64,000 nt of DNA from an uncultured Oscillospiraceae bacterium (lineage in GTDB: Bacteria > Bacillota > Clostridia > Oscillospirales > Acutalibacteraceae), in contig CASFRX010000057.1 in the NCBI GenBank assembly GCA_949297075.1, positions 21,710-85,709 of the forward strand, read 5' to 3'. The translations under genes and the position numbers were made by a program. Below the pieces are notes generated by a model. It was not told the DNA's origin, did not search any database, and was given only the letters and a program-made list of their open reading frames with translations. Positions 26,528 to 35,085 of this stretch are shown here, piece by piece (the first letter of the stretch is position 1; every line of letters begins with the position of its first letter).

Positions 26528-26562
26528 AAAAAGGCTAAGGACGAAAAATCCTTAGCCTTTTT
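26528..26562. terminator. Bidirectional terminator between prmA and the GNAT gene
   Basis: AAAAAGGCTAAGGA (26528-26541) / TCCTTAGCCTTTTT (26549-26562), a perfect 14-bp stem with a 7-base loop that ends in U-runs on both strands. It includes the stop codon of the minus-strand gene. Confidence 0.93.
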
Positions 26563-27124
26563 CATACATCATATAGTAATTGTGTATTTTTTCTTTCTCG
26601 AAGTATACATATTTTACGGTTTTGAAACCGAGCTTTTCATAAAACTTTACATTATCGGGGTTTTGTGCTTCAAGACCCAATTTATAGCCCTTGGCAGTTA
26701 AATCCTCGATTCCTTGCTTTATTAGCTTTGTTGCAATGCCCTTGCTCTGATGCTCTTTTGCTACAAAAACAGGGGATATGATGAGCGTGCCTTTTGGGAA
26801 AACGCTTGTGTCAAGGTGGCTGTAAGCCTTTAAGGTTTTAAAGGTGTTGACTGCATAGAGCGCCAAGAAAATCCAGTTGGGACAACGAAGAAAATCAATC
26901 ATCGTGTAGTCGTTATGGGCATCTCGCCAAACGCAAATTCCACGGTTTTCTTCATCAATGTAAATAATATCCTCTCTGTTTGAGGTGGATAACCTCTCCA
27001 TCATGAAATGGTAAACATATTTTTTTCTGCGTTCGGGATCTTTTGTAGCGTATTTGTGTACGGGGTCGTCAATGTAGCTTTCCGCCGCCATTCGGGCAAA
27101 ATATTTTAATTCTTTTCTGTTCAT
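26552..27124 (-). CDS. GNAT-family N-acetyltransferase
   Basis: A 190-residue acetyltransferase. VFVAKEHQSKGIATKLIKQG (about residues 125-145) is the acetyl-CoA-binding motif, and LGLEAQNPDNVKFYEKLGFKTVK is the typical fold end. The substrate is unknown. ATG 27124 is used; a TTG at 27139 that overlaps the preceding stop is an alternative, which would add five residues. It ends inside the terminator shared with prmA. Confidence 0.82.
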   Translation of the reverse strand: MNRKELKYFARMAAESYIDDPVHKYATKDPERRKKYVYHFMMERLSTSNREDIIYIDEENRGICVWRDAHNDYTMIDFLRCPNWIFLALYAVNTFKTLKAYSHLDTSVFPKGTLIISPVFVAKEHQSKGIATKLIKQGIEDLTAKGYKLGLEAQNPDNVKFYEKLGFKTVKYVYFEKEKIHNYYMMYEKG

Positions 27125-27128
27125 TCGG

Positions 27129-27692
27129 TTATTTCTCAAAATTATAAGAATCTATAAGAGCTCCAATTTTTTCACACATGAGCTCAAAGACATTTTCGCC
27201 GAGAGCTTTAATCAGCTTGTTGTCCTGAGCTTCGCAGAGCATCGCAAAGCTTTCGCCTACGGACTGCGCTATTGTTTTGTTGCGTTTAACGGCAAGGTAA
27301 TAGAAGCTTACAGCCGTACCGTTTGAAATATCGTCATAATAAGCGGCGTTTGAAGTGCGTAAAGCGTCATACATAGCTTCGGTCGCTGTTGTGGAAAGCA
27401 TGGGGCAAAGCTTTCTGAGCAAGGTGTATTCCGCACAAAACAGCATGAGCGTTTGTATTTGCGTTTTGATTTCGGGCGTTACAACGCTGCTGCAAACAAA
27501 TTTAGTCAGCTCATCGCCTAAATCGTCGCTGTCCGGCGAGATTTCTGCAAGAACCTTGCCGAGCTCTTTTGCTTTAGGTGAGTTGCCGTTTAAAATATGG
27601 CGCTTCATCTCTTCGGCAAGGGCGAAAAGGTCGCTGCCGTCACCGTAGTCGCTTTTACCTTTAAAGATTTTGATGTCGCTGTCATCGTGCAT
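27129..27692 (-). CDS. Hypothetical protein, helical, unrecognised
   Basis: A 187-residue soluble protein that I do not recognise. It looks mostly alpha-helical, with no signal peptide, membrane segment or metal-binding motif; Cys residues are scattered (CSS, FCAE, LCP, LCE, MCE). ATG 27692 has AGGAGA 8 bases upstream, which favours it over an upstream in-frame start. It is tightly packed between the PHP gene (24 bp) and the GNAT gene, so it is probably cotranscribed with both. Confidence 0.7.
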   Translation of the reverse strand: MHDDSDIKIFKGKSDYGDGSDLFALAEEMKRHILNGNSPKAKELGKVLAEISPDSDDLGDELTKFVCSSVVTPEIKTQIQTLMLFCAEYTLLRKLCPMLSTTATEAMYDALRTSNAAYYDDISNGTAVSFYYLAVKRNKTIAQSVGESFAMLCEAQDNKLIKALGENVFELMCEKIGALIDSYNFEK

Positions 27693-27716
27693 GGCTTTAT
27701 CTCCTGTGCGCAAAAA

Positions 27717-28580
27717 TTAAGCGTTTTCTGCCTTTTTCTGTAAGCGCTTTTGCTTTGCTTTGTAGCCGAGGAAGGTATTAAGGTGTTGCTGTGGAATTTC
27801 TATGGAGCCAACTCCTGCAGCTTTTGGTGTGTACATACCGTGGAAATCACTGCCGCCTGTCATAATTAGTCCTTTTTCTTCTGCTAACTTTGTAAGGTTA
27901 AGAATATCCTCTTCGCTGTGGCAGGGATGCCAAACCTCGATGCCGTCTAAGCCTGCTGCTTTGAGGCTTTCGATAAGGTCTGTGCATTTGGAATGAGCAG
28001 GGTGTGAGAGCACGGCAATACCGCCGGCCGCCTTGATTTGTTCAACAACCTCAACAGGTGAGAAAAATTCAGGGCGAACAATAATGTTTGTTTCGCTTTC
28101 GGGTGAGAAAAGCTCGCGATATACTTCACCGTAAAGCTCAGTTGTTTCAGCGCATTGCATAATTGCGTGCATAATGTGCTGCTTAAAAACATTTGTTGAG
28201 CCTGTGGCACATTTTAATACAAGATCGGGCGTTATGGGATAGCGTTGTGCCGCCTTGAGTATCATATATTGGCTTGCTTTCTTGCGAGAAAGGGAGTTGC
28301 GTCGGCAAAGCCCTTCAAGCCTGTCGGGGGTGTCGGGCATATAGCAGAGCAAATGCACATCACGCTGGCTCTCTTTGTCAAATGCAGAAATTTCAACGCC
28401 GGGTATAACATTTACACCATGGCGCTCGCCTATGATTTTTCCTCGCACTGTGCCTGCCAGGCAGTCGTGGTCAGTAATTGCGATAGTATCTATTCCTTTT
28501 TTCTTTGCTAAAATTATCAGCTCATCTATGCCTATAGAGCCATCTGATAATTTGGTATGGCAATGTAAATCCGCAGTCAA
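27717..28580 (-). CDS. PHP-domain phosphoesterase (RNase AM / nucleoside bisphosphate phosphatase-like)
   Basis: A 287-residue PHP-domain hydrolase. DLHCHTKLSDG (residues 4-14), AITDHDCLAGT, VIPGVEISAF, VLSHPAHS and GGSDFHG are the five metal-binding PHP motifs. Relatives such as YciV/TrpH remove nucleotides from 5' RNA ends or hydrolyse 3',5'-bisphosphates. The start is TTG 28580, with GGGGG 7 bases upstream; no ATG is close. First gene of a three-gene unit. Confidence 0.88.
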   Translation of the reverse strand: MTADLHCHTKLSDGSIGIDELIILAKKKGIDTIAITDHDCLAGTVRGKIIGERHGVNVIPGVEISAFDKESQRDVHLLCYMPDTPDRLEGLCRRNSLSRKKASQYMILKAAQRYPITPDLVLKCATGSTNVFKQHIMHAIMQCAETTELYGEVYRELFSPESETNIIVRPEFFSPVEVVEQIKAAGGIAVLSHPAHSKCTDLIESLKAAGLDGIEVWHPCHSEEDILNLTKLAEEKGLIMTGGSDFHGMYTPKAAGVGSIEIPQQHLNTFLGYKAKQKRLQKKAENA

Positions 28581-28636
28581 AAAAGAACCCCCTTAAGCAG
28601 ATGTAGTAAAATGGGTATAAACACTTATTCCTAATT

Positions 28637-28665
28637 ATTGTATAACATTTTTTTCGCTTTTTCAA
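28637..28665 (-). promoter_or_regulatory. Promoter of the PHP-gene unit
   Basis: Minus strand TTGAAA (28660-28665), 17-bp spacer, TACAAT (28637-28642). The -35 lies in a small hairpin, TTCGCTT/AAGCGAA. Confidence 0.65.
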
Positions 28666-28710
28666 GCGAAATTTTAGCGTTTTGTTAATGTTTTTTTACA
28701 TTAAACATAG

Positions 28711-28818
28711 GCTCTCATGAAAACAGCAATTTAATTGAGGCTATGAAAGCGTGCAATGGGAAACCTGTTGAGTAATCCGCAGATTAAGCTCTCATGGAAA
28801 CAGCAATTTAATTGAGGC
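28711..28818. repeat. Two direct copies of a 31-bp sequence
   Basis: Copies at 28711-28741 and 28788-28818 differ at a single base and are separated by 46 unrelated bases. Each contains the small palindrome CAATTTAATTG. They lie just behind the stop of the sugar transferase gene. Origin unknown. Confidence 0.85.
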
Positions 28819-28820
28819 AA

Positions 28821-29393
28821 TTAAAATTCGCCGCCGTCTGCAATGTCTTTGCTCTTGATTACGCTTGTGAAGGTACGGATAAGAATTTTAAAATCAAAAA
28901 GCAGACTTTGCTTTTCAATATACTCCTTGTCCAAAACAATTTTTTGCTCGTTATTTACATGGTCGCGTCCGTTAACTTGTGCCCAGCCGGTGAGACCGGG
29001 GCGAACGGTATAGACGCCGGCAGCCTCACGAAGAGCGTGGATGTTACCCTCGTTAACGATGAGAGGACGAGGACCGACAAAGCTCATATCGCCCTTGAGA
29101 ATGTTGAAGAGCTGGGGCAATTCGTCAAGGCTTGACTTGCGAAGAAGTTTTCCTACACCGATAATCTGTTGTTCCGATTCCTTAAGAGCACCGGTAGGAG
29201 CAAGGCGAGTGCCGTTTTTCATGGTGCGGAATTTGAAAATAGTAAATTTCTTTTTGTCCTTGCCTATTCTCACTTGCTTGTAAATAACGGGTGAGCCATC
29301 GGAGATAAGGATTATTAAGGCAATTACCAAAAACAGGGGTGAGAGCAAAATGATTGCCGCTAAAGAAGCTGTGAAATCGAAAGCTCTTTTCAT
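28821..29393 (-). CDS. Short bacterial sugar transferase (PglC/WcaJ C-domain type)
   Basis: A 190-residue polyprenyl-phosphate phosphoglycosyl transferase that attaches the first sugar phosphate to the undecaprenyl carrier for surface glycan. It has one membrane-associated hydrophobic hairpin (about 8-32), FKFRTM, LRKSSLDELPQLFNILKGDMSFVGPRP (in parts; catalytic Asp-Glu pair) and VRPGLTGWAQVNGRD. This is the minimal monotopic form. No other capsule genes flank it; it is 46 bp behind the MATE gene, and the nearest glycosyltransferase is at 38078. Confidence 0.92.
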   Translation of the reverse strand: MKRAFDFTASLAAIILLSPLFLVIALIILISDGSPVIYKQVRIGKDKKKFTIFKFRTMKNGTRLAPTGALKESEQQIIGVGKLLRKSSLDELPQLFNILKGDMSFVGPRPLIVNEGNIHALREAAGVYTVRPGLTGWAQVNGRDHVNNEQKIVLDKEYIEKQSLLFDFKILIRTFTSVIKSKDIADGGEF

Positions 29394-29439
29394 TTTTGGA
29401 TAAACCTCCCTTAAATATTTATTTAAGTCAGTGCTTAAG

Positions 29440-30798
29440 TTAGCTTTGAGTGATGCTCTTTTTCCATTTGCCGCTCTTTATATATATTAAACCAATTATA
29501 ATGCCGCCGAGGGAAGCAAAGCCCATGGAAAGTGCAATACCATCGAAGCCCATGTTCATTGTGTTGGTGAGGAAATAGGCTAAGGGTACTCTGATGAGTA
29601 TGGCGTTGCAGAAAGCGTTTATGAGAGCAATGTATGTGCTTCCTGCGGCTATTGCAAGACCGTTCATGCAGAACATAACAGTTGCAAAAAGATAATCGAA
29701 AGAAATAAGGCGTATGTAGCGTGTACCTGTTTCAATTACTTCCGGATTCTTGTCAAAAAGGCTTATGAAAAACCCGGGGAATAAGTTCACAAACGCAAAA
29801 ACAATAACGGAAATTGAGAACGCCATAACCATGCCAACATACATGGTCTTTTTTGCTCGCTTGAATTCACCGGCGCCGAGGTTTTGACCTGCCATTGAGG
29901 AAATAGCGCTGCTGATTGCAAGACCGGGAAGAATGGCAAAGGAGTTGATTTTGCCGCCTATGCCTTGGCAGGCAGAAGCAATTTCTGCATTCGGCAGTGA
30001 GTTTACAAGGGCAGTGAGAGTTAAGAACGAAAGAGAAACAACAAGGCTCTGAACAGAGGAGGGCAGACCTATTTTCATAAGCGGTATAAGCTTATCCTTT
30101 TTTACTTTCAGATCTGACCATTTGTATTCAGCAAAGAAATTCTTCTTTGCAAGATAAATGAGCGAAATTACAACGCTCAGTGCCTGCGCCGAAACGGTAG
30201 CCCATGCCGCACCTGCCGCACCCATTTCAAATTTGCCTACAAGCAATAAATCAAGGAAAACATTTGTTATTGCGGCTATAAGGACAAAGTAAAGGGGGCT
30301 TTTTGAATCTCCCATACCTCTGAGAATACCGCTTATTGCGTTGTAAAGGAACATGAACAGCATACCGCCGTTGCAGATGTTGTAGTAGTCCCTCGTTTGT
30401 TCATAGGCCGATTGAGGCGTCTTTAGCAAAGTCAGGAGAGGGTCGCAGAGGAAAAGCATGGCTATGCTGAAAGCAATACCCATCAGTATGTAGATTGTGG
30501 TCATTGTGCCGACGGTCTTGCGTTGATCGTCAAAACGCTTCTGACCTGCGTATTGAGAAATGAGTACCGTGCCGCCGACTGATAGTCCCATAGCGGCGCC
30601 TGTTACAAGCATATTTATCTGACTGCCTATTGATACGCCTGTGATGCCTGCCGTGCCGTAATAATTACCGACAATTATCATATCGGCAACGCTGTAAAGC
30701 GCCTGTAAAAGGTTGGAGATAAGGAAAGGTGTGGCAAATTTAATCAGCTGTTTGCTTACACTTCCCTGGGTTAAATCTTTGTGAAATATGTCAGCCAA
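29440..30798 (-). CDS. MATE-family efflux transporter
   Basis: A 452-residue, twelve-segment membrane protein. The opening KQLIKFATPFLISNLLQALYS and GNYYGTAGITGVSIGSQIN, and the repeat half with ISSMAGQNLGAGEFKRAKK, are typical MATE features. These carriers export cationic drugs or metabolites with Na+ or H+; no specific substrate can be assigned. Its start overlaps the tex end by 8 bases. Confidence 0.92.
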   Translation of the reverse strand: MADIFHKDLTQGSVSKQLIKFATPFLISNLLQALYSVADMIIVGNYYGTAGITGVSIGSQINMLVTGAAMGLSVGGTVLISQYAGQKRFDDQRKTVGTMTTIYILMGIAFSIAMLFLCDPLLTLLKTPQSAYEQTRDYYNICNGGMLFMFLYNAISGILRGMGDSKSPLYFVLIAAITNVFLDLLLVGKFEMGAAGAAWATVSAQALSVVISLIYLAKKNFFAEYKWSDLKVKKDKLIPLMKIGLPSSVQSLVVSLSFLTLTALVNSLPNAEIASACQGIGGKINSFAILPGLAISSAISSMAGQNLGAGEFKRAKKTMYVGMVMAFSISVIVFAFVNLFPGFFISLFDKNPEVIETGTRYIRLISFDYLFATVMFCMNGLAIAAGSTYIALINAFCNAILIRVPLAYFLTNTMNMGFDGIALSMGFASLGGIIIGLIYIKSGKWKKSITQS

Positions 30799-32965
30799 CT
30801 TGCGCTACCTCCTTAGGCTTAACCATTGTTAAAGAAATACGCTTTTTAGCAGTGTCAACGCTGATTACCCAAACAGTTACAATATCACCGACTTTCAGCA
30901 CTTCTGAGGGATGCTTGATAAATCTGTCGGTAATGCGTGAAATATGAACAAGTCCGTCCTGATGAACGCCTATGTCAATGAATGCACCGAAATCTATAAC
31001 ATTTCTTACAGTGCCCTTTATTTCCATGCCGGGCTTCAGGTCGTTTATGTCCATAACATCAGTCATGAGCATTGGCGGCGGAAGCTCGTCACGGGGATCT
31101 CGGCCGGGACGAAGCATTTCTTTTACAATATCGTTAAGCGTAGGAACACCGATGCCAAGCTCTTTGGCAAGATTTTCTGCACCTTTTTCTTCAACCTTTT
31201 GTGCAAGGTCAGCAATATTGCTTTCTTTAACATCCTTGAGCTCGTAGCCGCAAAGCCTGAGCAGCTCTTTTGCCGCATCGTAGCTTTCGGGGTGAACGGC
31301 AGTGTTATCGAGAGGATTCTTGCTCTCTGCAACACGCAGGAAGCCTGCGCATTGCTCAAATGCCTTTGCACCGAGCTTGGGAACTTTTTTAAGCTGTGTG
31401 CGGGCTGTGAATGCGCCGTTTTCCTCACGGTAGAGAACTATGTTCTTGGCAACCGTTGAGTTAATGCCGGAAACTCTTGTGAGCAGTGAGGGTGAGGCAG
31501 TGTTAAGGTCAACGCCTACATTGTTAACACAGTCCTCAACTACGCCGTCAAGAGCATTGCCAAGCTCTTTTTGGGGCATATCGTGCTGATATTGACCTAC
31601 TCCGATTGCCTTTGGGTCGATTTTAACAAGCTCTGCAAGAGGATCCTGTAATCTGCGTGCGATTGAAACCGCACTTCTGAGAGAAACATCAAACTGAGGA
31701 AATTCTTCTGCCGCAAGCTTTGAGGCAGAATAAACGGAAGCTCCTGCTTCGCTTACAACCATGTATTTAGCTTTACTGCCTGTTTCTTTAAGCAGTTCTG
31801 CTGTGAAAATTTCGGTCTCTTTGGAAGCTGTTCCGTTGCCGATTGCGATAATTTCAATGTTGTGTTTTTTGATAAGTCCTGCAACGGTTTGCTTTGCCGC
31901 TTGCTTTTGCGCCTCGGAATGTGTTATGTAGATAACGCCTGTGTCGAGCACTCTGCCTGTTTCGTCAACAACAGCAACCTTACAGCCTGTCCTGTAGCCG
32001 GGGTCAAGACCTAAAGCAACCTTGCCTTTAACAGGCGGCTGAAGAAGCAGGGGACGAAGATTGGCGGCGAAAACTTTGATTGCATCTGTGTCCGCACGCT
32101 CTGTTAGCATAGAGCGTATTTCACGCTCAATGGAGGGCATAATCAGGCGGGAGTAGCTGTCTGCGCCTGCATCACGGACCGTATCGGTGAAAAACGAACC
32201 GGTGTTTTTGAGAGTGACGCTTGCTATGACGCCGAGCGCTTTTGATATGTCGAGAGTAACGCTTACCTTGAGGTAGCCCTCTTTTTCGCCACGGTCGAGA
32301 GCAAGAATACGGTGGTTTGCGATTTTGTTTACCGGCTCGCTGTAGTCGTAATACCGAGCGTAAACACTGTCTTTTTCTTCATCGCTTGCCTTTGAATTAA
32401 CGATGCCGGTAACTGTGAAAAGATTGCGTATTCTGCGGCGAATATCCGCATTATCGGAAATGTCTTCCGCAATTATATCCATAGCGCCCTGAAGAGCATC
32501 CTCTGCAGTTGCAACCTGCTTTTCTTCATCAATGTAATCAACAGCCGCTTCAAGAGCGGATATGTTCATTTTTTCCTGTGCAAAAATAAGCTGAGCAAGA
32601 GGCTCTAAGCCCTTTTCACGGGCAACGCTTGCCCTTGTCTTGCGCTTTGGCTTAAAGGGACGGTAAATATCTTCAATTTCAGCAAGGGTTTTAGCGTTTT
32701 CAAGTGCGGCGGCAATCTCCTCGGTCATTTTCTCCTGAGCAGTGATAGAGGAGCTTACCTCTTCTCTTCTCTTGTCGAGATTGCGCAGATATTCAAGCCT
32801 TTCGGAAATTTCTCGCAATGTCTGGTCGTCAAGAGTGCCGTGAGCCTCTTTGCGGTAACGGGCAATAAAGGGGATGGTGTTGCCCTCGTCAATTAAGCTT
32901 ACAGTGTTTTCAACCTGCCATTTTTGCAGGCTGAATTCAGCCGTTAATGTTGAAATGATATCCAA
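30791..32965 (-). CDS. tex: Tex-family S1 RNA-binding protein
   Basis: A 724-residue Tex homologue, a nucleic-acid-binding transcription accessory protein. Order: N-terminal helical region with IPFIARYRKEAHGTLDDQTLR, YqgF-like RNase H fold (GLDPGYRTGCKVAVVDETG), helix-hairpin-helix repeats (NTASPSLLTRVSGI, LKKVPKLGAKAFEQCAGFLR), and a C-terminal S1 domain (KGTVRNVIDFGAFIDIGV). The start is TTG 32965, with AAGGAG 7 bases upstream. Confidence 0.96.
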   Translation of the reverse strand: MDIISTLTAEFSLQKWQVENTVSLIDEGNTIPFIARYRKEAHGTLDDQTLREISERLEYLRNLDKRREEVSSSITAQEKMTEEIAAALENAKTLAEIEDIYRPFKPKRKTRASVAREKGLEPLAQLIFAQEKMNISALEAAVDYIDEEKQVATAEDALQGAMDIIAEDISDNADIRRRIRNLFTVTGIVNSKASDEEKDSVYARYYDYSEPVNKIANHRILALDRGEKEGYLKVSVTLDISKALGVIASVTLKNTGSFFTDTVRDAGADSYSRLIMPSIEREIRSMLTERADTDAIKVFAANLRPLLLQPPVKGKVALGLDPGYRTGCKVAVVDETGRVLDTGVIYITHSEAQKQAAKQTVAGLIKKHNIEIIAIGNGTASKETEIFTAELLKETGSKAKYMVVSEAGASVYSASKLAAEEFPQFDVSLRSAVSIARRLQDPLAELVKIDPKAIGVGQYQHDMPQKELGNALDGVVEDCVNNVGVDLNTASPSLLTRVSGINSTVAKNIVLYREENGAFTARTQLKKVPKLGAKAFEQCAGFLRVAESKNPLDNTAVHPESYDAAKELLRLCGYELKDVKESNIADLAQKVEEKGAENLAKELGIGVPTLNDIVKEMLRPGRDPRDELPPPMLMTDVMDINDLKPGMEIKGTVRNVIDFGAFIDIGVHQDGLVHISRITDRFIKHPSEVLKVGDIVTVWVISVDTAKKRISLTMVKPKEVAQVG

Positions 32966-33000
32966 AGCTTTTCTCCTTATTATACTTTTGCTTGTAGCGA

Positions 33001-34068
33001 TTATGTATCTAACTTCATATCGCCGGGCTTAATCCAGCGCAATTTTCTCATGGTTTCGCTTACGGATAATGCTATAATTGCAGGCAGAATAAAGTGAACA
33101 ACAGCCATTTCAATGAGCGCAGCTGTGGGGCTGACGCCTGCCTCTGTCATGCTCTGGAAGCCCATTATCTGACCCACTAAGCCTGCTGTGCCCATGCCTG
33201 AGCCTGTAGCATTGTTAACCATTTTTAAAAGAGCTGAAGACACGGGACCTGTTACTGCGCTTGCAATAATGGCAGGCAGCCATATTATGGGCTTTTTGAC
33301 GATGTTGGGCATTTGAAGCATACTTGTGCCGATACCCTGTGCAACAAGTCCGCCGAAGCCGTTATCACGGTAGCTGGCAACCGCAAAGCCTACCATGTTT
33401 GCGCAGCAACCTGCAACGGCTGCACCTGCGGCAACTCCGCTTAGTCCCAGGGCAACGCCGATTGCGGCAGAGCTTATGGGCAGAGTTAAGAATATACCCA
33501 TGAATACGGCAACTACTATACCCATAATTATGGGCTGCTGCTCGGTGCCCCAGTTGATAATATTTCCGAGCCATGTCATGAAAGTGGAAATGTATGGGCC
33601 TAAAAGAAGTCCTGCAACAGAGCCGGAGCCTATTGTGACTATGGGAGTGAGAATAATATCAAGCTTGGTTTTGCCTGCAACAAGGTGACCAAGCTCAATT
33701 CCCACATAAGCGGCAATAAAAGCACCCATAGGTTCGCCCGGACCCGTGAAAGTGACAGCGGCGCCGTCAATCATACCGCCTGCAAGTATTTTAGTGGCAA
33801 ATGCGCCTATCATGCCGGCCGCAGCTGCGGAGAGGGTTACAAGGGGCTTTTCGCCGAATTTTGCGGCTACTCCGCAGCCTATGCCTGCGCCCATGAGCGA
33901 AGCGGCAATTTTGCCGATTGAGAAAATAACGGTGCCGATTTCGCCGGGCATGTAGTTACCTATCTGCTGTATGATTGTGCCGATTATAAGGGTTGAAAAC
34001 AGGCCGAATGCCATTCCGCTTAATCCGTCTATGAATAAGCGATTGAGAAATTTTTTGATTGTGTTCAT
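33001..34068 (-). CDS. PTS EIIC_2-type membrane protein (PfoR-like)
   Basis: A 355-residue, Gly/Ala-rich membrane protein with about ten hydrophobic segments. The EIIC_2 family includes C. perfringens PfoR; GPGEPMGAFIAAYVGIELG, SRDNGFGG-like SYRDNGFGGLVAQGIGTSMLQMPN (in parts) and TPIVTIGSGS are typical. No EIIA or EIIB partner is present, so sugar-phosphotransfer function is doubtful. It is embedded between a dnaI-like gene (16 bp) and tex (35 bp). Confidence 0.85.
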   Translation of the reverse strand: MNTIKKFLNRLFIDGLSGMAFGLFSTLIIGTIIQQIGNYMPGEIGTVIFSIGKIAASLMGAGIGCGVAAKFGEKPLVTLSAAAAGMIGAFATKILAGGMIDGAAVTFTGPGEPMGAFIAAYVGIELGHLVAGKTKLDIILTPIVTIGSGSVAGLLLGPYISTFMTWLGNIINWGTEQQPIIMGIVVAVFMGIFLTLPISSAAIGVALGLSGVAAGAAVAGCCANMVGFAVASYRDNGFGGLVAQGIGTSMLQMPNIVKKPIIWLPAIIASAVTGPVSSALLKMVNNATGSGMGTAGLVGQIMGFQSMTEAGVSPTAALIEMAVVHFILPAIIALSVSETMRKLRWIKPGDMKLDT

Positions 34069-34084
34069 TTTTGTTGACTCCGAT

Positions 34085-35071
34085 TTAGTATCTTTTTATC
34101 TGTCTAATGTCTCTGCCCATGAATTTGAGGGAGACATAGCTGCCTATGATTCTTGAGGTAATTCTTTGCGTGTATTTATCCTCTAACTCGTTTGGAGTTA
34201 GGTTTGTACTGATTATTGTTGGCTTGCCGCTTAAAATTCTGGAGTTAATTATGTTATAAATACAGCTTACCGTAAACTGTGTTGAAAATTCTACGCCTAA
34301 ATCGTCGATAATTAAAAGGTCGCTTTCAATCATCTCCTGTTCAAAACTTTGTTCGTTTGAATTTTGACGGCTGAAATGCTCTTTTTCTAATTTTCCGAAA
34401 AGGTTAGGCGCACTGCCGTAAATAACTCCGAAGCCTTTTTCGATAACCTCGTTAGCTATGGCAAGAGAAAGATGGGTTTTGCCTAAGCCCGTAGCGCCGT
34501 GCATAAAAAGCGAAGGGGATTTGGCGGAAAAATCCGAGGCATAGTCTTTGCAAAACTGTGCAATTTCGCCCATACGCTTTTGCGGAGAAATTCCGTTTGC
34601 GTCAACTGCCTCAGGGTAATATTCAAGGGAAAAACTATCGAATGTTGAGCGCTTGAGAGGCGCATAAGCTTCTATTTCCTCTTTTGCGGTTTCTGTCAGC
34701 AATTTACGCCGGCAGTCGCAAATTCCGTTTTCGGTTACGCCTGTGTCTTCACAAATGCTGCAAGTGAAGCGTGGCTGAAGATAATCTTCCGGGAATCCGG
34801 CTTCTTTCAGCAGCTCTTTGCGCTTTTCCTGTGCGGAAAGGCTCTGCTTTGCAAGGCTCTCTATAAAGGCTCTTCCCTCTGTACCCGAACCTTTTGCAAA
34901 TGCGCCTATAACCTGTGCGCCGCAGGCGGCTATTTTGCTTTGAATATCATATAATTCGGGTATGGCGGCATATGCTCTCGATTTTCTTTCTTCAAGTGCG
35001 TCAAGGGCGCATTTGCGCCGCTTTTCCATTTTTGCCTGAGCCGTCATATATGTGCTTTTGCTGTAGCTCAT
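34085..35071 (-). CDS. DnaI/DnaC-type helicase loader ATPase
   Basis: A 328-residue AAA+ protein that loads the replicative helicase during initiation and restart. A zinc-finger-like CSICEDTGVTENGICDC (about 110-126) sits between an N-terminal helical region and the ATPase domain, with Walker A GATGLGKTHL (near 191), Walker B LLIIDDLG and sensor STNL. The zinc element followed by a DnaC-type ATPase fits DnaI-like loaders. It is 14 bp downstream of the DnaD-domain gene, a primosome pair. Confidence 0.92.
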   Translation of the reverse strand: MSYSKSTYMTAQAKMEKRRKCALDALEERKSRAYAAIPELYDIQSKIAACGAQVIGAFAKGSGTEGRAFIESLAKQSLSAQEKRKELLKEAGFPEDYLQPRFTCSICEDTGVTENGICDCRRKLLTETAKEEIEAYAPLKRSTFDSFSLEYYPEAVDANGISPQKRMGEIAQFCKDYASDFSAKSPSLFMHGATGLGKTHLSLAIANEVIEKGFGVIYGSAPNLFGKLEKEHFSRQNSNEQSFEQEMIESDLLIIDDLGVEFSTQFTVSCIYNIINSRILSGKPTIISTNLTPNELEDKYTQRITSRIIGSYVSLKFMGRDIRQIKRY

Positions 35072-35085
35072 TTCCTAAACACCTC

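Noticed and set aside
28711..28818. CRISPR array of two repeats
   Set aside because: Only two units, a 46-bp spacer longer than usual, no cas genes, and no known repeat family recognised.
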